From NCBI RefSeq assembly GCF_030704535.1, contig NC_081817.1, forward strand, positions 6,888,001-6,952,000: DNA of 64,000 nucleotides, given 5' to 3'. A program made the translations under genes and the position numbers. Under the pieces are notes generated by a model. The model was not told the DNA's origin. It did no database searches and saw only the letters and a program-made list of their open reading frames with translations. Origin of the DNA: Vitis vinifera (lineage: Eukaryota; Streptophyta; Magnoliopsida; Vitales; Vitaceae). How positions within the stretch are numbered: position 1 is the stretch's first letter; each line of letters opens with the position of its first letter. Below, one piece after another: positions 48,303 through 59,228 of the stretch.

Positions 48303-48930
48303 GTAGGTTTTTCCATATTATATTTAGATGTGTCTTTCTTTATATTTTATAGGTTTTGCAATTATGAAAAAATTTAATTTGTGCAAATGAAGCTCTATTT
48401 TGCTTATCGTGCTTAATTATCGCATATGTGCTTAACCATTCCCTAATAAAACATTATCCCCGACATTGATCTGCCCTCCCCCAAGAAATGGTATTAGAAT
48501 TATGTTGCCTTTAAGTTTATTTTTGAGTTGGATGGAAATGAAAGGAAGCTTTATCATCAATACTTTATGACAAGAGATTTTCTCATCATTAAAGACTTAC
48601 AAGATATTTTAGAAGGTGAAAGAATGAGTCTTATATGTACAAGAAAGCATGGGGAAGCATAATGGTGTTCTAAATCTTATAGGTGGATGATAATCTATTC
48701 ATTAGTAATGATTCACGACTATTATCATCAATCGTGATCTAGTTGTCTACTTAAAGGGATGCAATATTATTGGGATTAAGGTCTTTTAAGTGTGATAAGA
48801 ATAAAAAAAAAATTATGTTACGTCAAGCAACCTAAATTGACAAAATTTTGTCCAAGTGCACAATGTAGAACTCCAAGAAGGGTTTATTATCTTTGGGGTC
48901 CTAATGGTCTCAGATTAAGGTCATATTCGT
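48303..48930. other. Intergenic, no gene
   Basis: Balanced composition but no coding frame longer than noise. It may be debris of an untyped retroelement. Confidence 0.4.
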
Positions 48931-48936
48931 TGATAG

Positions 48937-49838
48937 CAAGGATTAAAATATCGGTAAATATAGATATATTGGTACTTAGATTTTATGGATATATCGGAAA
49001 TATCAGAGAAATATCGATGAATATTTTGACAAAAATATATGAAACGAAAATTATTCAAAATTCACAAGAATGTTTGAAAAAACTAAAAAAAAAATGATAA
49101 AATAAGTAAGTAATGCTAATTTTTATAAAAAATTAGAATAAATTCCTTTAATATATTTATATTTATTTATTTTAAAAATTAAAATACTTTTATTAAAACA
49201 TAGTTTATTATATTTTAAATAAAAAATTAAATTGATTTGTATACAATATTTTATTTGAGATTTGATTTCTAAAAATTTATTACAAATGACAATTAGGACT
49301 TCATTAATTTTTTTATATTGTAGCAATTTTTGAGTAAAATTATATTTTAAATATTTTAAAATAAAAGCATTTAAAATTAAATAGATAAAAAAAAAGAATA
49401 AAGTGATAGTAATTTTTTAAAATAACATTAATGAGATAAATATAAAAAAGTAGTTAAAAATAAAATGATAATATAGATTTAAAATAAAAATAAATTAAAA
49501 TTGAATAATTAAAAAATAAAAAAGGATAAATATTTAAAAAAACATTCAAAAAAATCTTCAATACTTCCCAGATATTGATATATTCGCTGATATATCTGAT
49601 ATATCGACTATATATCTGATATATCGATGATATATTTTTGATATCATCAATATTTTGATAAGCTTCCTCCTCTGCTCCGCTCGCTTCACATTCCATTTTT
49701 TCGTCGATTTATCGGTTCCTAACAAACCGATATTTTGGCGATTTTCTCAATATTTTTTCGATATTCCTCTCGTTGGATAATCAGTACTCAATATCCTTTC
49801 GAGATAGTCTATAAAAACCGATTTTTCAATCCATGGTT
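48937..49838. mobile_element. Non-coding repeat rich in ATATCG words with inverted ends
   Basis: The left end is aaggattaaaatatcggtaa. The reverse complement of the right end reads atggattgaaaaatcggttt, an imperfect inverted pair. Internally, gatatatcgat/tatatctgatatatcgac words recur (49570-49640), and a GC-richer block (49665-49700) precedes the right end. No transposase. A non-autonomous DNA transposon is the best guess. Confidence 0.45.
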
Positions 49839-49839
49839 G

Positions 49840-51200
49840 ATGGTACGTTTTATAAGAATTGTGTGAACTCTTAGTTCACTTATTAATATAAAAACATTTT
49901 AATAAATATGTAAGGTTGCACGTAAGTTAGTAAATAGTCTTTCTAAATTTGACTAATTAAACAATTGGAGTCTAATTAAGAAGATTGCATGCATCTAATG
50001 AGATCTACGGTTAAAAATCAAAGTAATCTTGCTTCCCTTCAAGTACGCTCCTCATGAGATTCTTCCTTTCTAAGAAAACTTTCATGCTTAGACTAATTTG
50101 TCGTCTTTGAATGAAATGGGGTTGTCACGAGATCTTATAGCAAGTGAGATATCTTTGAAATTCCTAAGACACCTGACAGTGTTGCAAAGCTGGTGCTACA
50201 TGTACATGTGTCCCAATTCAAGCATGCACATGTGTCCCAATTCACAAATTATCAATTGTTTGTCTGCACACAATAATTTCTCCCCGTTGAGTAGGGCCGC
50301 ATGGGCCAATCATCACAACTCTTGCCTCCTAAAATCTGACCATCGAGCCGTTAGGTTGGGCTATAAAAGGCCATCCAAAGAAGGAGAAGTCCCATCGATT
50401 TGATTCCTATCTTTCTATTTGTCTTGCCTCTAACCTAACCATTAGTGCTGGAATTCAACCCTCTCTTTTTATATGGTTGAGGCTAAGACTTGTAATGGAT
50501 GATAGGTAGGATAGCAACGGGTTGGGCTTGAGACTGGCCGCCACCATTCCACCTCTATCTTATTTATTTAAAATAATTCTCATGCCCCGCCTCCTCTCAA
50601 TTAACTATTTTTAAAATTTTTTAAATTATATTAAAATAAATATATTTTATAAATAATTAAAATATTATAATTTATTATAACTTATTTTATAATTATATTA
50701 AACATACAAAAAAAAAATAAATCAAATTAATTTTTAAAATTAACTTTATACGTAATTAGGTCATGATAGGACAAAATATACCCGAACCCACTTCGGGTTT
50801 CAAAAAAGTCCCAAATCGGTCCATACCTATTTATTTAAATGTCCCTATTAATAAGTGAACACAAGATTTGGCAACACAAATGGGGTAAAAATAAAACAAA
50901 AAATTTAACTAATAATTGTTTTCCTTATTCTCCAACCTCATTTCACTTTTACATGTGGAATGAAGTTTAAAAAATTGTACAAGTCTTACATAATTTTTAT
51001 TATATTTTATTTCTTAATTTTGATTTGAGGTTTCTTTCTATTCTTTTTCTCCCTAATTTACTTCTTATCCTCTAAAATTGCAATCACAAATAGATGTCGT
51101 TCCCTCAAATTTCTGACTACTATCAATCCCACAAAGCTTCAATCGAAAAAAGTGAGAGAAAGAAAAAAAAATAAAGAAAGAAGATAAAAGAAAAAATTTA
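49840..51200. other. Intergenic; TATA-like site and small repeat
   Basis: A tandem pair of catgtgtcccaattca (50205-50220 and 50229-50244) and a TATA-like ctataaaag at about 50362 precede a 101-codon open frame's end (50098-50403) with no family resemblance. LTR origin is possible. The remainder is AT-rich without features. Confidence 0.4.
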
Positions 51201-51579
51201 GGATATGTTTAATAACTATTTTTAAAAATAGTTTTATGTTCTCTAAAACAAAATAATTAGGAAAATACATTTGTCAATTAGAAACCGTTCTAAATGAAAA
51301 ACATGGTGTTTTTATATAACATCTTTTAATTATTTTTCTTATTGTTTTTACTTGTTTTTTTAGGTCTGCTTTAAAAAATAATTATATAAATATGTAGAAT
51401 GATTAAAAATAAAACATTATGTATAAAATTACTTTTAAAGCATATTTAAAAATATTAAAAATAGGCTAAAAATATTTTAGGTTTTCAAATAGACTTTTAT
51501 TTTATAAAATATTAAAAAATAAATTTCAAAAATTGCATTAAAAAAACTATTTTTCAAAATTGTTTTCGAAATTAGTTAC

Positions 51580-52318
51580 TGTGGGGGTTTTCCTTCCATG
51601 TGTCCTTCCCAAACTCAAGACCCTTTGGCCATCCAAGGTAAGTAGATGATCTATCTGAACCAAAATAAGCTCTGTCTGGCACAAAATGTGAGAGATTTCC
51701 TTCTTCCTCAATGCTAGATGGAGTGGACAAACCAAACCGACTAGGACTTCCAGACAGACAAACCAACCCAATCAAAGTTTCTAGGCATTGAACGGATGGT
51801 TAATCACACCCGATACCTAAGTGACGAACTAAACAACATTTACACCCAAAAATCAGTGTCGATTAGTCATTACACGCAATTAGCGACATTGACAAATGTA
51901 AATACACAGTCAACTACATGGTCCGAAGTTTTTGCATGACAACCAACGAATGACACTAGTCAGCAACTCTTGCTTGGTATGATTGCCCAATCTGTGTTGA
52001 GATGAAGGTGTTAATTGTCTTATTAAGGCTTGTACTCCGCCCTAATGACAATCATCATTGTAAGAAAGGCAGGAATGCATAATCAACATTGTAATGATGG
52101 TGCCATTTGCTTTATAAAAACCCCTTGAGAAATATGAAAAAGGTATGTGCATACATAGCCATTCAAAATAGTTGGATTCATCCTTGCTAATTTTTTTACT
52201 TAAGCTTTAGAGAAGCGTGCCCAGACCACCTGTCCGAACATCATTTTGTGCAGAGAAGAAGTTTGTTTGGCTCTAGTGAAACTAGACGAACCTATATCCA
52301 ATTGGCACAACACCAACA
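51580..52318 (+). repeat. Gypsy 5' LTR
   Basis: Begins TGTGGGGGTTTTCC and ends GGCACAACACCAACA. TATA-like sequence lies near 52112. Confidence 0.85.
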
Positions 52319-52459
52319 TCGATGTCGTTTGTGGGAATGATTAAGGATGTCAACACCCTCCAGAAACCAATCATCAGTCATGGGTGACGAAGACTATTTT
52401 GCCTGACGTGAAAGGATGAAGAGACACCAACGAGAAAACGAGCGATAGAGGCAAACTCT

Positions 52460-53820
52460 ACTCCTCCAAACGAAAAAGACTCAAATAAGAGAATGAAGAG
52501 TTGTGGGCTCAAATGTCAACAACGGACCCCTCTCAAAGCCGCCACACTCAAAGCTGACAAACAACCTTAAAACGAACTATTGAGGCATCTTTTCCCGAGA
52601 GCACGAAGTTCTCCTTTAACAACTACTCGAGACGATTCAAGGAGGAGTCTTCGCTAGCTCACCAAATATAACCGGACAAAGGCATCGACTCTACCCAAGC
52701 ATTAAGGAAAAGGAGACACGATAGAAGGTCGCATTTGTCTGACGCAATGTGAGCCTAACTGGGACCCCAAACACCAAGCGTGATGGGTAACCACACATGT
52801 CAAAGAACTTGAGGGCACGTCTGGGATAGACAGCCACAACAACTACATTCAGATGACCTTCTCAACCACCAAATCAACAATAGGCGGAAACACCAATGAC
52901 GTGAGCCTTGCCCAACTCTATCAACCAACGATTGGATGACATGTTCTCCACATTGTTCAGCCCTCATATCATTAACTACGAACCACCCAGAGGGTTTGTA
53001 GTGCCCAAGTTCACGATGAACAACGGAATGAGCGACCCGTTTGACCACATCATGCACTTCAGGAATCTCATGACCCTTGACATAGGGAATGGTGCACTAA
53101 TGTGCAAGGTCATTCCAGCTAGCCCACACGACCAAGCTATGTCTTAGTTCCATCACCTCCTACAAAATTCCGTGAACACTTTTCAAGATGTCTCGAAAGC
53201 CTTTGTAGGCCACTACCTATGTTCTGCTCGCTAAAAGCAGAACATAAGCACCCTATAGAACATCAAGTTGCAGGAAAATGAGTCGCTAAGGGACTTCATG
53301 AAGCGATTCGGGCAAACAGTGCTCCAAGTTGAATCTTACAATATAGATGCCATCTTGCAGATCTTCAAACGAAGCATCAGCCCGGGCATGCCATTTTTTG
53401 AGTTCATCGCAAAGAAGCCACCTATAAACGATGGATGACCTGTTCAGGTGAGTGAACAAGTATTTTATACTTGAAAACGATGTCCGAGCAGCTTCTCAAC
53501 AAGTCTTGGTCACTAATTATCTGACCAAGAATGATAAAGTAGGGAGTTCTAAGCCCTTAAACCAATTGAGGCAAGCTAACAAGAGGCGGAACAATCGACA
53601 ATAACATAAAATGATAGCACTCCCCTCAGCATCTCCTATGAGAGACTCCTCTCACATATTCGTGACCTATCATACTTTAGATCAGAGCCAATCAAGACAG
53701 ATCCGGATAGACGGAATTGGAACAGAAGGTGCTCCTATCATAAGGATCACGACCACACCATCAAATAATGCAAGAATTTGCATTACTTGGTGGAGAAACT
53801 TATCAAGGTCGGACACCTAA
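52460..53820 (+). pseudogene. Gypsy gag (broken)
   Basis: Pieces in order: NEELWAQMSTTDPS (about 52495), FSPHIINYEPPRGFVVPKFT and DPFDHIMHFRNLM (about 52958-53075), then FQDVSKAFVGHYL and ENESLRDFMKRFGQTVLQVE (about 53180-53330). A nucleocapsid-like stretch CSYHKDHDHTIK...LHYLVEKLIKVGHL follows (about 53728-53818). This is the retrotransposon gag layout of plant gypsy elements. Stops and shifts occur between pieces, so no product is expected. Confidence 0.8.
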
Positions 53821-53975
53821 AATAGTATGTTCGCACAACCATCGAGCAAAGAGAGACGATGTAAGAGGCAACCGTCCAAGCCCTTGCATCTCTGGCAGCT
53901 CCCAGAGCTGTCATTAACTACATAAATGGAGGTCTAATAGACGATAAGCACAGCTCTAAGCGGCAAAGGCGAAAG

Positions 53976-54480
53976 TTGCTCTACGTAGTCTCTGTAAGAA
54001 AACATATTAACATCGTTCAATGCATCTTGATAGAAAGAAACATGTGTCCAGTCGACGACACAATTACCTTCCCTCCAGTAGATGTCAATCGAGTATTGCA
54101 ATCGCACGAAGATGTTTTGATCCTAACATTAAGAGTATGCGGATTTGACGTGAGAAGAATCCTAATTGACCCGGGTAGTTTAGCTAACCTCTTACAAATG
54201 TCGGCCTATAAGTAAATGGGTTACTTGCCATCCACCCTAAAGAACCCAGGACGTCTGTTGTCCAGATTCAATGAAGCTACAACAACCTCCCTAGGGGATG
54301 TTGTGTTGCCTGTCAAAACTGGTTCGGTCACACTAAACGTGCGATTCTTGGTGGTCGATGATTTGTTTCCATACAATGCTATTATAGGACATACATGACT
54401 TCATAGAATGAAAGTCATTCCTTCTACATACCATCAAATGGTAAGCTACTTCACGGGAATGAAAGTCATTCCCGTTCAGA
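53976..54480 (+). pseudogene. Gypsy retropepsin region (broken)
   Basis: The translation contains ITFPPVDVNRVLQSHEDVLI, then VRRILIDPGSLANLLQMSAY (the D-x-G-S active-site neighbourhood of the family's protease) and LGDVVLPVKTGSVTL...FLVVDDLFPYNAIIGHTWLH. A stop falls after SAYK (54213-54215). Similarity ends near 54480, and no reverse transcriptase follows. Confidence 0.8.
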
Positions 54481-54559
54481 CAGAACACTAACTAAACGGT
54501 TCGGTTTGAGGCGCCCGACTCTAATATTTTTTCGTCCACCTTGTTGAGGTCTTCCACTA

Positions 54560-55256
54560 GTAGAAGTAACTTCTCATATTTCCATTAAACTAAGTGGATC
54601 TAGGCCGTGTGGAAACCTACACGAATCAACACAGTTATCAAAACCAATCACTTGACCTATCTGTCGTTCAACGTTGCCTCAGCAATATATGAATAAACCT
54701 AGATGAACTATAGTCTAAGCCTACACGGATTTGGCTACGAAAACTTACAAAACAAGCTCTTTCGCCGACAACAGAGAAAAAATCGTGCACATCGCACCAT
54801 CGCGACGACAGTAAAAAGAATGGGTTGACGACATAAATACAATGATGACATAGGAGCAAGTGGGGAGACCGAAAATCCCCAATTCTAGACATGAACACGT
54901 TTATCTCCTCCCCAAACAAACAAAAAGAACAAACAAAGAAACTGATAAGCCCTAAATCTAGACAACGATATGTTCATTTTCTCTCTAAACAAGTAAGACC
55001 AACACAATCCAAGGAACAATAACAAACATGACAAAGAAATGAGTAGGCGATAGAAAGTTTACCAAAGTTAAGACTAAAACACTCTCTAACGAAAAAGAGA
55101 TCCTCCGATAGCAAACCAGTTGTCGGCAATGATGAAGACAAAGGAGAGTAAATGGTGGAAAACGTAGTGACAACGAAAGAGCAATGGGGACAAAAGAAAT
55201 CTAAATAGAAGAAAGCCAAAAGGTGACCCAAATGTGTGGAACCTTGCTATTTATAG
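54560..55256 (-). other. Possible antisense transcription unit in the gypsy element
   Basis: On the minus strand a canonical plant TATA box, TATAAATAG (55256-55248), is followed by a pyrimidine-rich leader and an open frame (55231-54974, 85 codons). Further frames follow (54919-54668). A diverged ~80-bp tandem repeat lies around 54885-55000 (tctagatttaggg / tctagaattgggg). This replaces the reverse transcriptase-integrase region. It may be a captured host gene fragment or the antisense frame known from some Tat-lineage elements. No protein family is recognised. Confidence 0.35.
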
Positions 55257-55482
55257 GGATTAAAAACCTAGTTAGCCTAAGAGACATGCCGCTTGGCAAC
55301 ACTTTCCAAAGCTAATGAAAGGACACGCCGTCTAACAACCTACCTCGATCAATTTGACCCATCATTAAAGTTCCAAATGACACGCATCCCTTGATGCCCA
55401 AAAACTTGAAAAAACAGATAAGTTGTTCTACCTCAGCCTGTCAACTACTCTACTGGACAGAGACAGACAAATTAGGGGGCAT

Positions 55483-56235
55483 TATGGGGGGCTTTCCTCC
55501 ACGTGTCTTTCCCAAACACAAGACCCTTCGATCGTCCAAGGTAAGCAGATAATCCTTCTAGGATCAATCCGTCTGGACCAAGATAAGCTCCGTTTGGTGT
55601 AAGAGGTGAGAGATTTTCTTCTTCCTCAATGTCAAATGGAGTGGACAGACCAAGCCGAGTGGGACTTCCAGACAAACAAACCAACCTAACCAAAGTTTGT
55701 AGGCATTGAATGCATGATTAATCACACCCGATGCTTGAGCCACGTACTAGACAACATTTACACCCAAAAATCAGTGTCAATTTGTTGTTACATGCAATTA
55801 GCGACATTGACAAACGTAAATACACAGTCAACTACATGGTCTGAGATTTTTGCGCAACAATCAACAAATGACACCAATTAGTAGCTCTTGTTTGGCATGA
55901 TTGCCCAATCTGCATTGAGATGAAAGCGTTGACTGTCTTATTAAGACTTGTAATCCGCCCTAATGACAATAATCATTGTACGAAAGACATGAATGTACAA
56001 TCAGCGATGTGACGATGGTGCCATTTACTCTATAAAAACCCCTAGAGAAGCATGAAAAATGTATGTGTGTACATAGCCATCCAAAATAGTTGGATTCATC
56101 ATTACTAATTTTTTACTTAAGCTTCAGATAAGCGTACCCGGACCACCTGTCCCGACATCCTTTTGTACAAGAAAGAAATTTATTTAGTTTCAGTGAAGCC
56201 ATACAGACCTGTATCTAGGTGGCACAACACTAACG
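55483..56235 (+). repeat. Gypsy 3' LTR
   Basis: Begins TATGGGGGGCTTTCC (first dinucleotide mutated from TG) and ends GGCACAACACTAACG. Preceded by a purine tract at 55472-55479. Confidence 0.85.
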
Positions 56236-56251
56236 ATTATCAAACAGATCC

Positions 56252-56604
56252 TTGGGTTTTACTTTACAACTATTTTTAAAAATCATTTCAAAAAACAATA
56301 TTTGAGAATAATTTTAAAATTATACTTTGATATTTTGTAAAACAAAAACAGTTTAAAATATAAAATATTTTTAATTTGTTTTTAAAATAATTTCTATATT
56401 TAATATTTTATTTTTAAACATTCTTCGTATTTATATAATTAATTTTTAAAATAATCCTTAAAAAATAAAAATAATTAAAAACAACTAAATATTATCTAAA
56501 AATATCATATTTTATATTAATAACAAAAAAAATATAAAAATGTTTTCCCATTTTAAAAATAAAAACACGAAAATGTTTTCCGATTACTAGACATTTTTCT
56601 GGAA
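56252..56604. other. AT-rich MITE-like debris
   Basis: AT-rich, with words shared with the neighbouring MITE family (tttatataattaatttttaaaataa). No gene. Confidence 0.4.
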
Positions 56605-56830
56605 TACTCCACAGGGTGGCGCCGCGCGTGATCGCCCATGCGGTCTATGCGCTCTATTCGAGTGAGGTCTCGGGTCTCAAAGAGTTTCACCTCCGGCCTT
56701 ATCTGCTACTCCCTGTCGGTACGGCGGGAGAGAAGATGGAGACGAGTCTGGGCCAGTGGTGGGCCTCGATGGAGGTCTCTCCGTTTGTGCCCAGATGTAT
56801 GGAATAGAGACGAGGTGGAACTGTGATACC
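56605..56830. other. GC-rich fragment of unknown origin
   Basis: About 225 bp of distinctly GC-rich DNA in an AT-rich setting, open in more than one frame (56616-56807, 56638-56826). It could be an exon fragment of a lost gene or a captured piece. I recognise no protein or RNA family on either strand. Confidence 0.4.
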
Positions 56831-58244
56831 GCAATCATTCTCTCCATTACTCTCCCGAATCCGTTTCTATGATTCCTCGTCTGGGTATTTGCCGCGTGTC
56901 AGCTGAGGCCTAAGGGTAGGGACAAGATGTGGTTGGATTTGACGTTTCACTTGCATGACAATTGATATGTGATTTTTTGCTACGATATTTGAAATTTACC
57001 CTTTTTTTTTCCAAGATATTAAAAAAATCACCAGATATTTGAAAAGTCTTATATTTTTAGTTATGAAAAATAATAAAATATAACTAAAAAAAATACTTGA
57101 AATAAAGAGTTCAACGGCACGATGACTTAAAGTGGTTTTCCTATGCTTTTGATAAATTTTTTTTAAAAAAACATTATAAGTTATTTTTTATTTTTTAAAA
57201 AAATATTTTAAAATTTTGTCTAAATAATTAATCACTCTCAATCATATAAATATTGTCTATTCTAAATAAGAAATGTTCCAATCGGATAAATATTATCTGA
57301 CCAAGAAGTTTTGACGATTTTAAATAACGTTAGAAACTCTCTTTTGTCTTATATGAAATATTACAATCACTCCTCATGTGTATCCTTATTCTATCCCGAT
57401 AGATTATGAGATCAAATGTTCCTAAAAATTCTTGTTTGTATTGGACCATTTGTATCTATATGCACAAGGGTCCTAATAAAATTTTTTCAAAACTTTTCAC
57501 GGGATTAAACAAAGCACTATATTGGAATAGAGTTCGACTTTGATACTATTTATGAAGACCCACTCCTAATCGTGTAAATATTATCCTAATTTGGACTCAA
57601 GAGACTTTCACCACTTTAAAAGATATTTACATGATGCATCTTCATAATTTTAAAAGATAGTTACATGATTAAAAGAAATTTATACTTATATAATATTAAA
57701 AACCGATGCAAAGGAATATAAAGATGTTGGTTTATTGCATTTTATCTTAGAGTATCTTATTACAAATTTGGCATTATTATTTCTGATTCCATCTTAAGAT
57801 AGATACGATGAGGCAAATTTGGTTTTCGTGGATCCATGAGTTGGCACTGATTTCTTTGATTTGAACACATCCTCCGCTGGGTTGCTCTCTTTTATTTGAA
57901 CACTCCATCCTTCGATTCCCATGCTTTATTTCCTTTTCTGCTCATCTTCTCCTCTTTTTCCTAATCTTTACAACTTTGTGCGGGCTGAAAGCTGTCTATC
58001 GACGCATCCGATTCGCGTCCAATGGAATACTTGTTCATATTGAAAACTATCCATCCACGTCCCAACAATTCAGATTCTCACGGGTTTCCACTGATTATTA
58101 AATAAAATAAATAAATTAAAATAGAATTTCCTAATACATGAAATATTAGTTCAAAACCATAAAATATAAACTATATTATAAAATAAAAATTAAAAACTAA
58201 ATGCTTTTTTAATTATAAAATATATTATAAGATATCAAAATTTA
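56831..58244. other. Intergenic, no gene
   Basis: AT-rich with no credible frame, RNA gene or repeat boundary. Confidence 0.5.
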
Positions 58245-58521
58245 GGATCTGTTTGATAACCGTTTTCGAAAATAATTCTGAAAAATAATTTTTAGAAACA
58301 GTTTTTGAAAATTGTTCTTAGAATTTTGTAGAATAAAAAAATATTTTAAAACCTAAAATAATTTTTATATCTGATGTTTTATTTTTAATCATTTTACATG
58401 TTTATATAATTATTTTTCATAAAAAAACAAGTAAAAATAAAAAAATAAAAATAAAATATGTTATTTGAAAACATCCTATTTCCTATGTAAAACCGTTATA
58501 AAAAACTATTATCAAAGCATT
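58245..58521. mobile_element. MITE, GGATCTGTTTGATAAC family, uninterrupted
   Basis: The left end is ggatctgtttgataac and the right end reads ...ctattatcaaagcat, the complement of the start. The internal sequence matches the reverse complement of 51201-51579. Non-coding; no clear target duplication. Confidence 0.6.
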
Positions 58522-59049
58522 AAATTTCCGTATTAAAGTAAAGTTTAGACTTTACTTTATTTGTGCTACGGGGAATGCACTCTTTTGGTATTGGAAGATC
58601 AATACCAAATTGCTTAGGGACAAAACTAGAATGTCGCCTTTTTATGATAGCAAAAGCGTGTGGTCCAAACATAGCCATTTTCACTTTTAAGGGTAGCTGG
58701 GCAAGTAGACTGTTCAAGGTTGACCTCCTTGAGATATTTACTCACAAAGGGAAAAAGACCTCCAACAACCCTTCTCTCTGGATTGTGATACCTTGACTGA
58801 TGATTTCGACAACTCAATACTGGTCATAATATTCCAAACAGGGGCCCTGTAACTTGGTCTGATTCTCATCTTTAAGTCTCAAACTCAATTGGGGTCGGGC
58901 CGAATTATTTGTTTCTTAATTCAGGTTGAGCTCGAACTAACAATCAACCCGTGACAGTCATAAGTCGAAGATATATACGTATATGCAATTTGTGGAAAGA
59001 AGAAAGCAAGAACCATTGGAGATGATGACAGTAAATACTAAATACAACA
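58522..59049. other. Intergenic with overlapping open frames, unidentified
   Basis: 58520-58817 is open on both strands (for example minus-strand KMAMFGPHAFAIIKRRHSSF) but matches no family I know. It could be a retroelement fragment. 58850-59050 should contain the 3' end of the ACR9 copy 2 unit. Confidence 0.35.
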
Positions 59050-59228
59050 TGAAATGGATGGGGTGGGGGGGAAGGGGATTAAACAGCCCACTATTTCACA
59101 GACGCAACTCATGATTTACATGTGATATCTATACATTTAGCTGAGAGCTACACTAAACCCGCTAACCACAGTAAGCTGTACAGTGATAGAAGGAAGCGAG
59201 CACTAACATGATAATCTAGTATTGGATT

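Larger units (their letters stand above)
51580..56235 (+). mobile_element. Ty3/gypsy LTR retroelement, gag-protease only
   Basis: LTR1 51580-52318 and LTR2 55483-56235 (about 739 and 753 bp, roughly 85% alike by eye). Both have a TATA box (tttataaaaacccct near 52112; tctataaaaacccct near 56029). After LTR1, gatgtcgtttgtgggaa resembles the GGCGCCGTCTGTGGGAA-style primer region of plant Tat-type gypsy elements. Before LTR2 is the purine tract attaggggg. Flanks gttac (51575-51579) and attat (56236-56240) differ by two transitions and fit a decayed 5-bp target duplication of GTTAT. Reverse transcriptase, RNase H and integrase are absent. Confidence 0.85.
51201..56251. mobile_element. MITE (GGATCTGTTTGATAAC family) interrupted by a gypsy element
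   Basis: Left part 51201-51579 begins ggatatgtttaataac. The right end 56236-56251 is attatcaaacagatcc, the inverted complement. Reverse-complemented, the body aligns with the uninterrupted member at 58245-58521 (shared tttatttttaatcatt, catgtttatataatta/catatttatataatta, and aaaaacaagtaaaaa). The gypsy insertion splits the right terminal repeat. Confidence 0.65.

Noticed and set aside
50098..50403. 101-codon open frame as a gene
   Set aside because: No family resemblance, composed partly of a tandem repeat, and followed rather than preceded by the TATA-like site.
58520..58817. Gene at overlapping frames on both strands
   Set aside because: Open on both strands with no recognised domain, start context or splice structure; more likely repeat debris.
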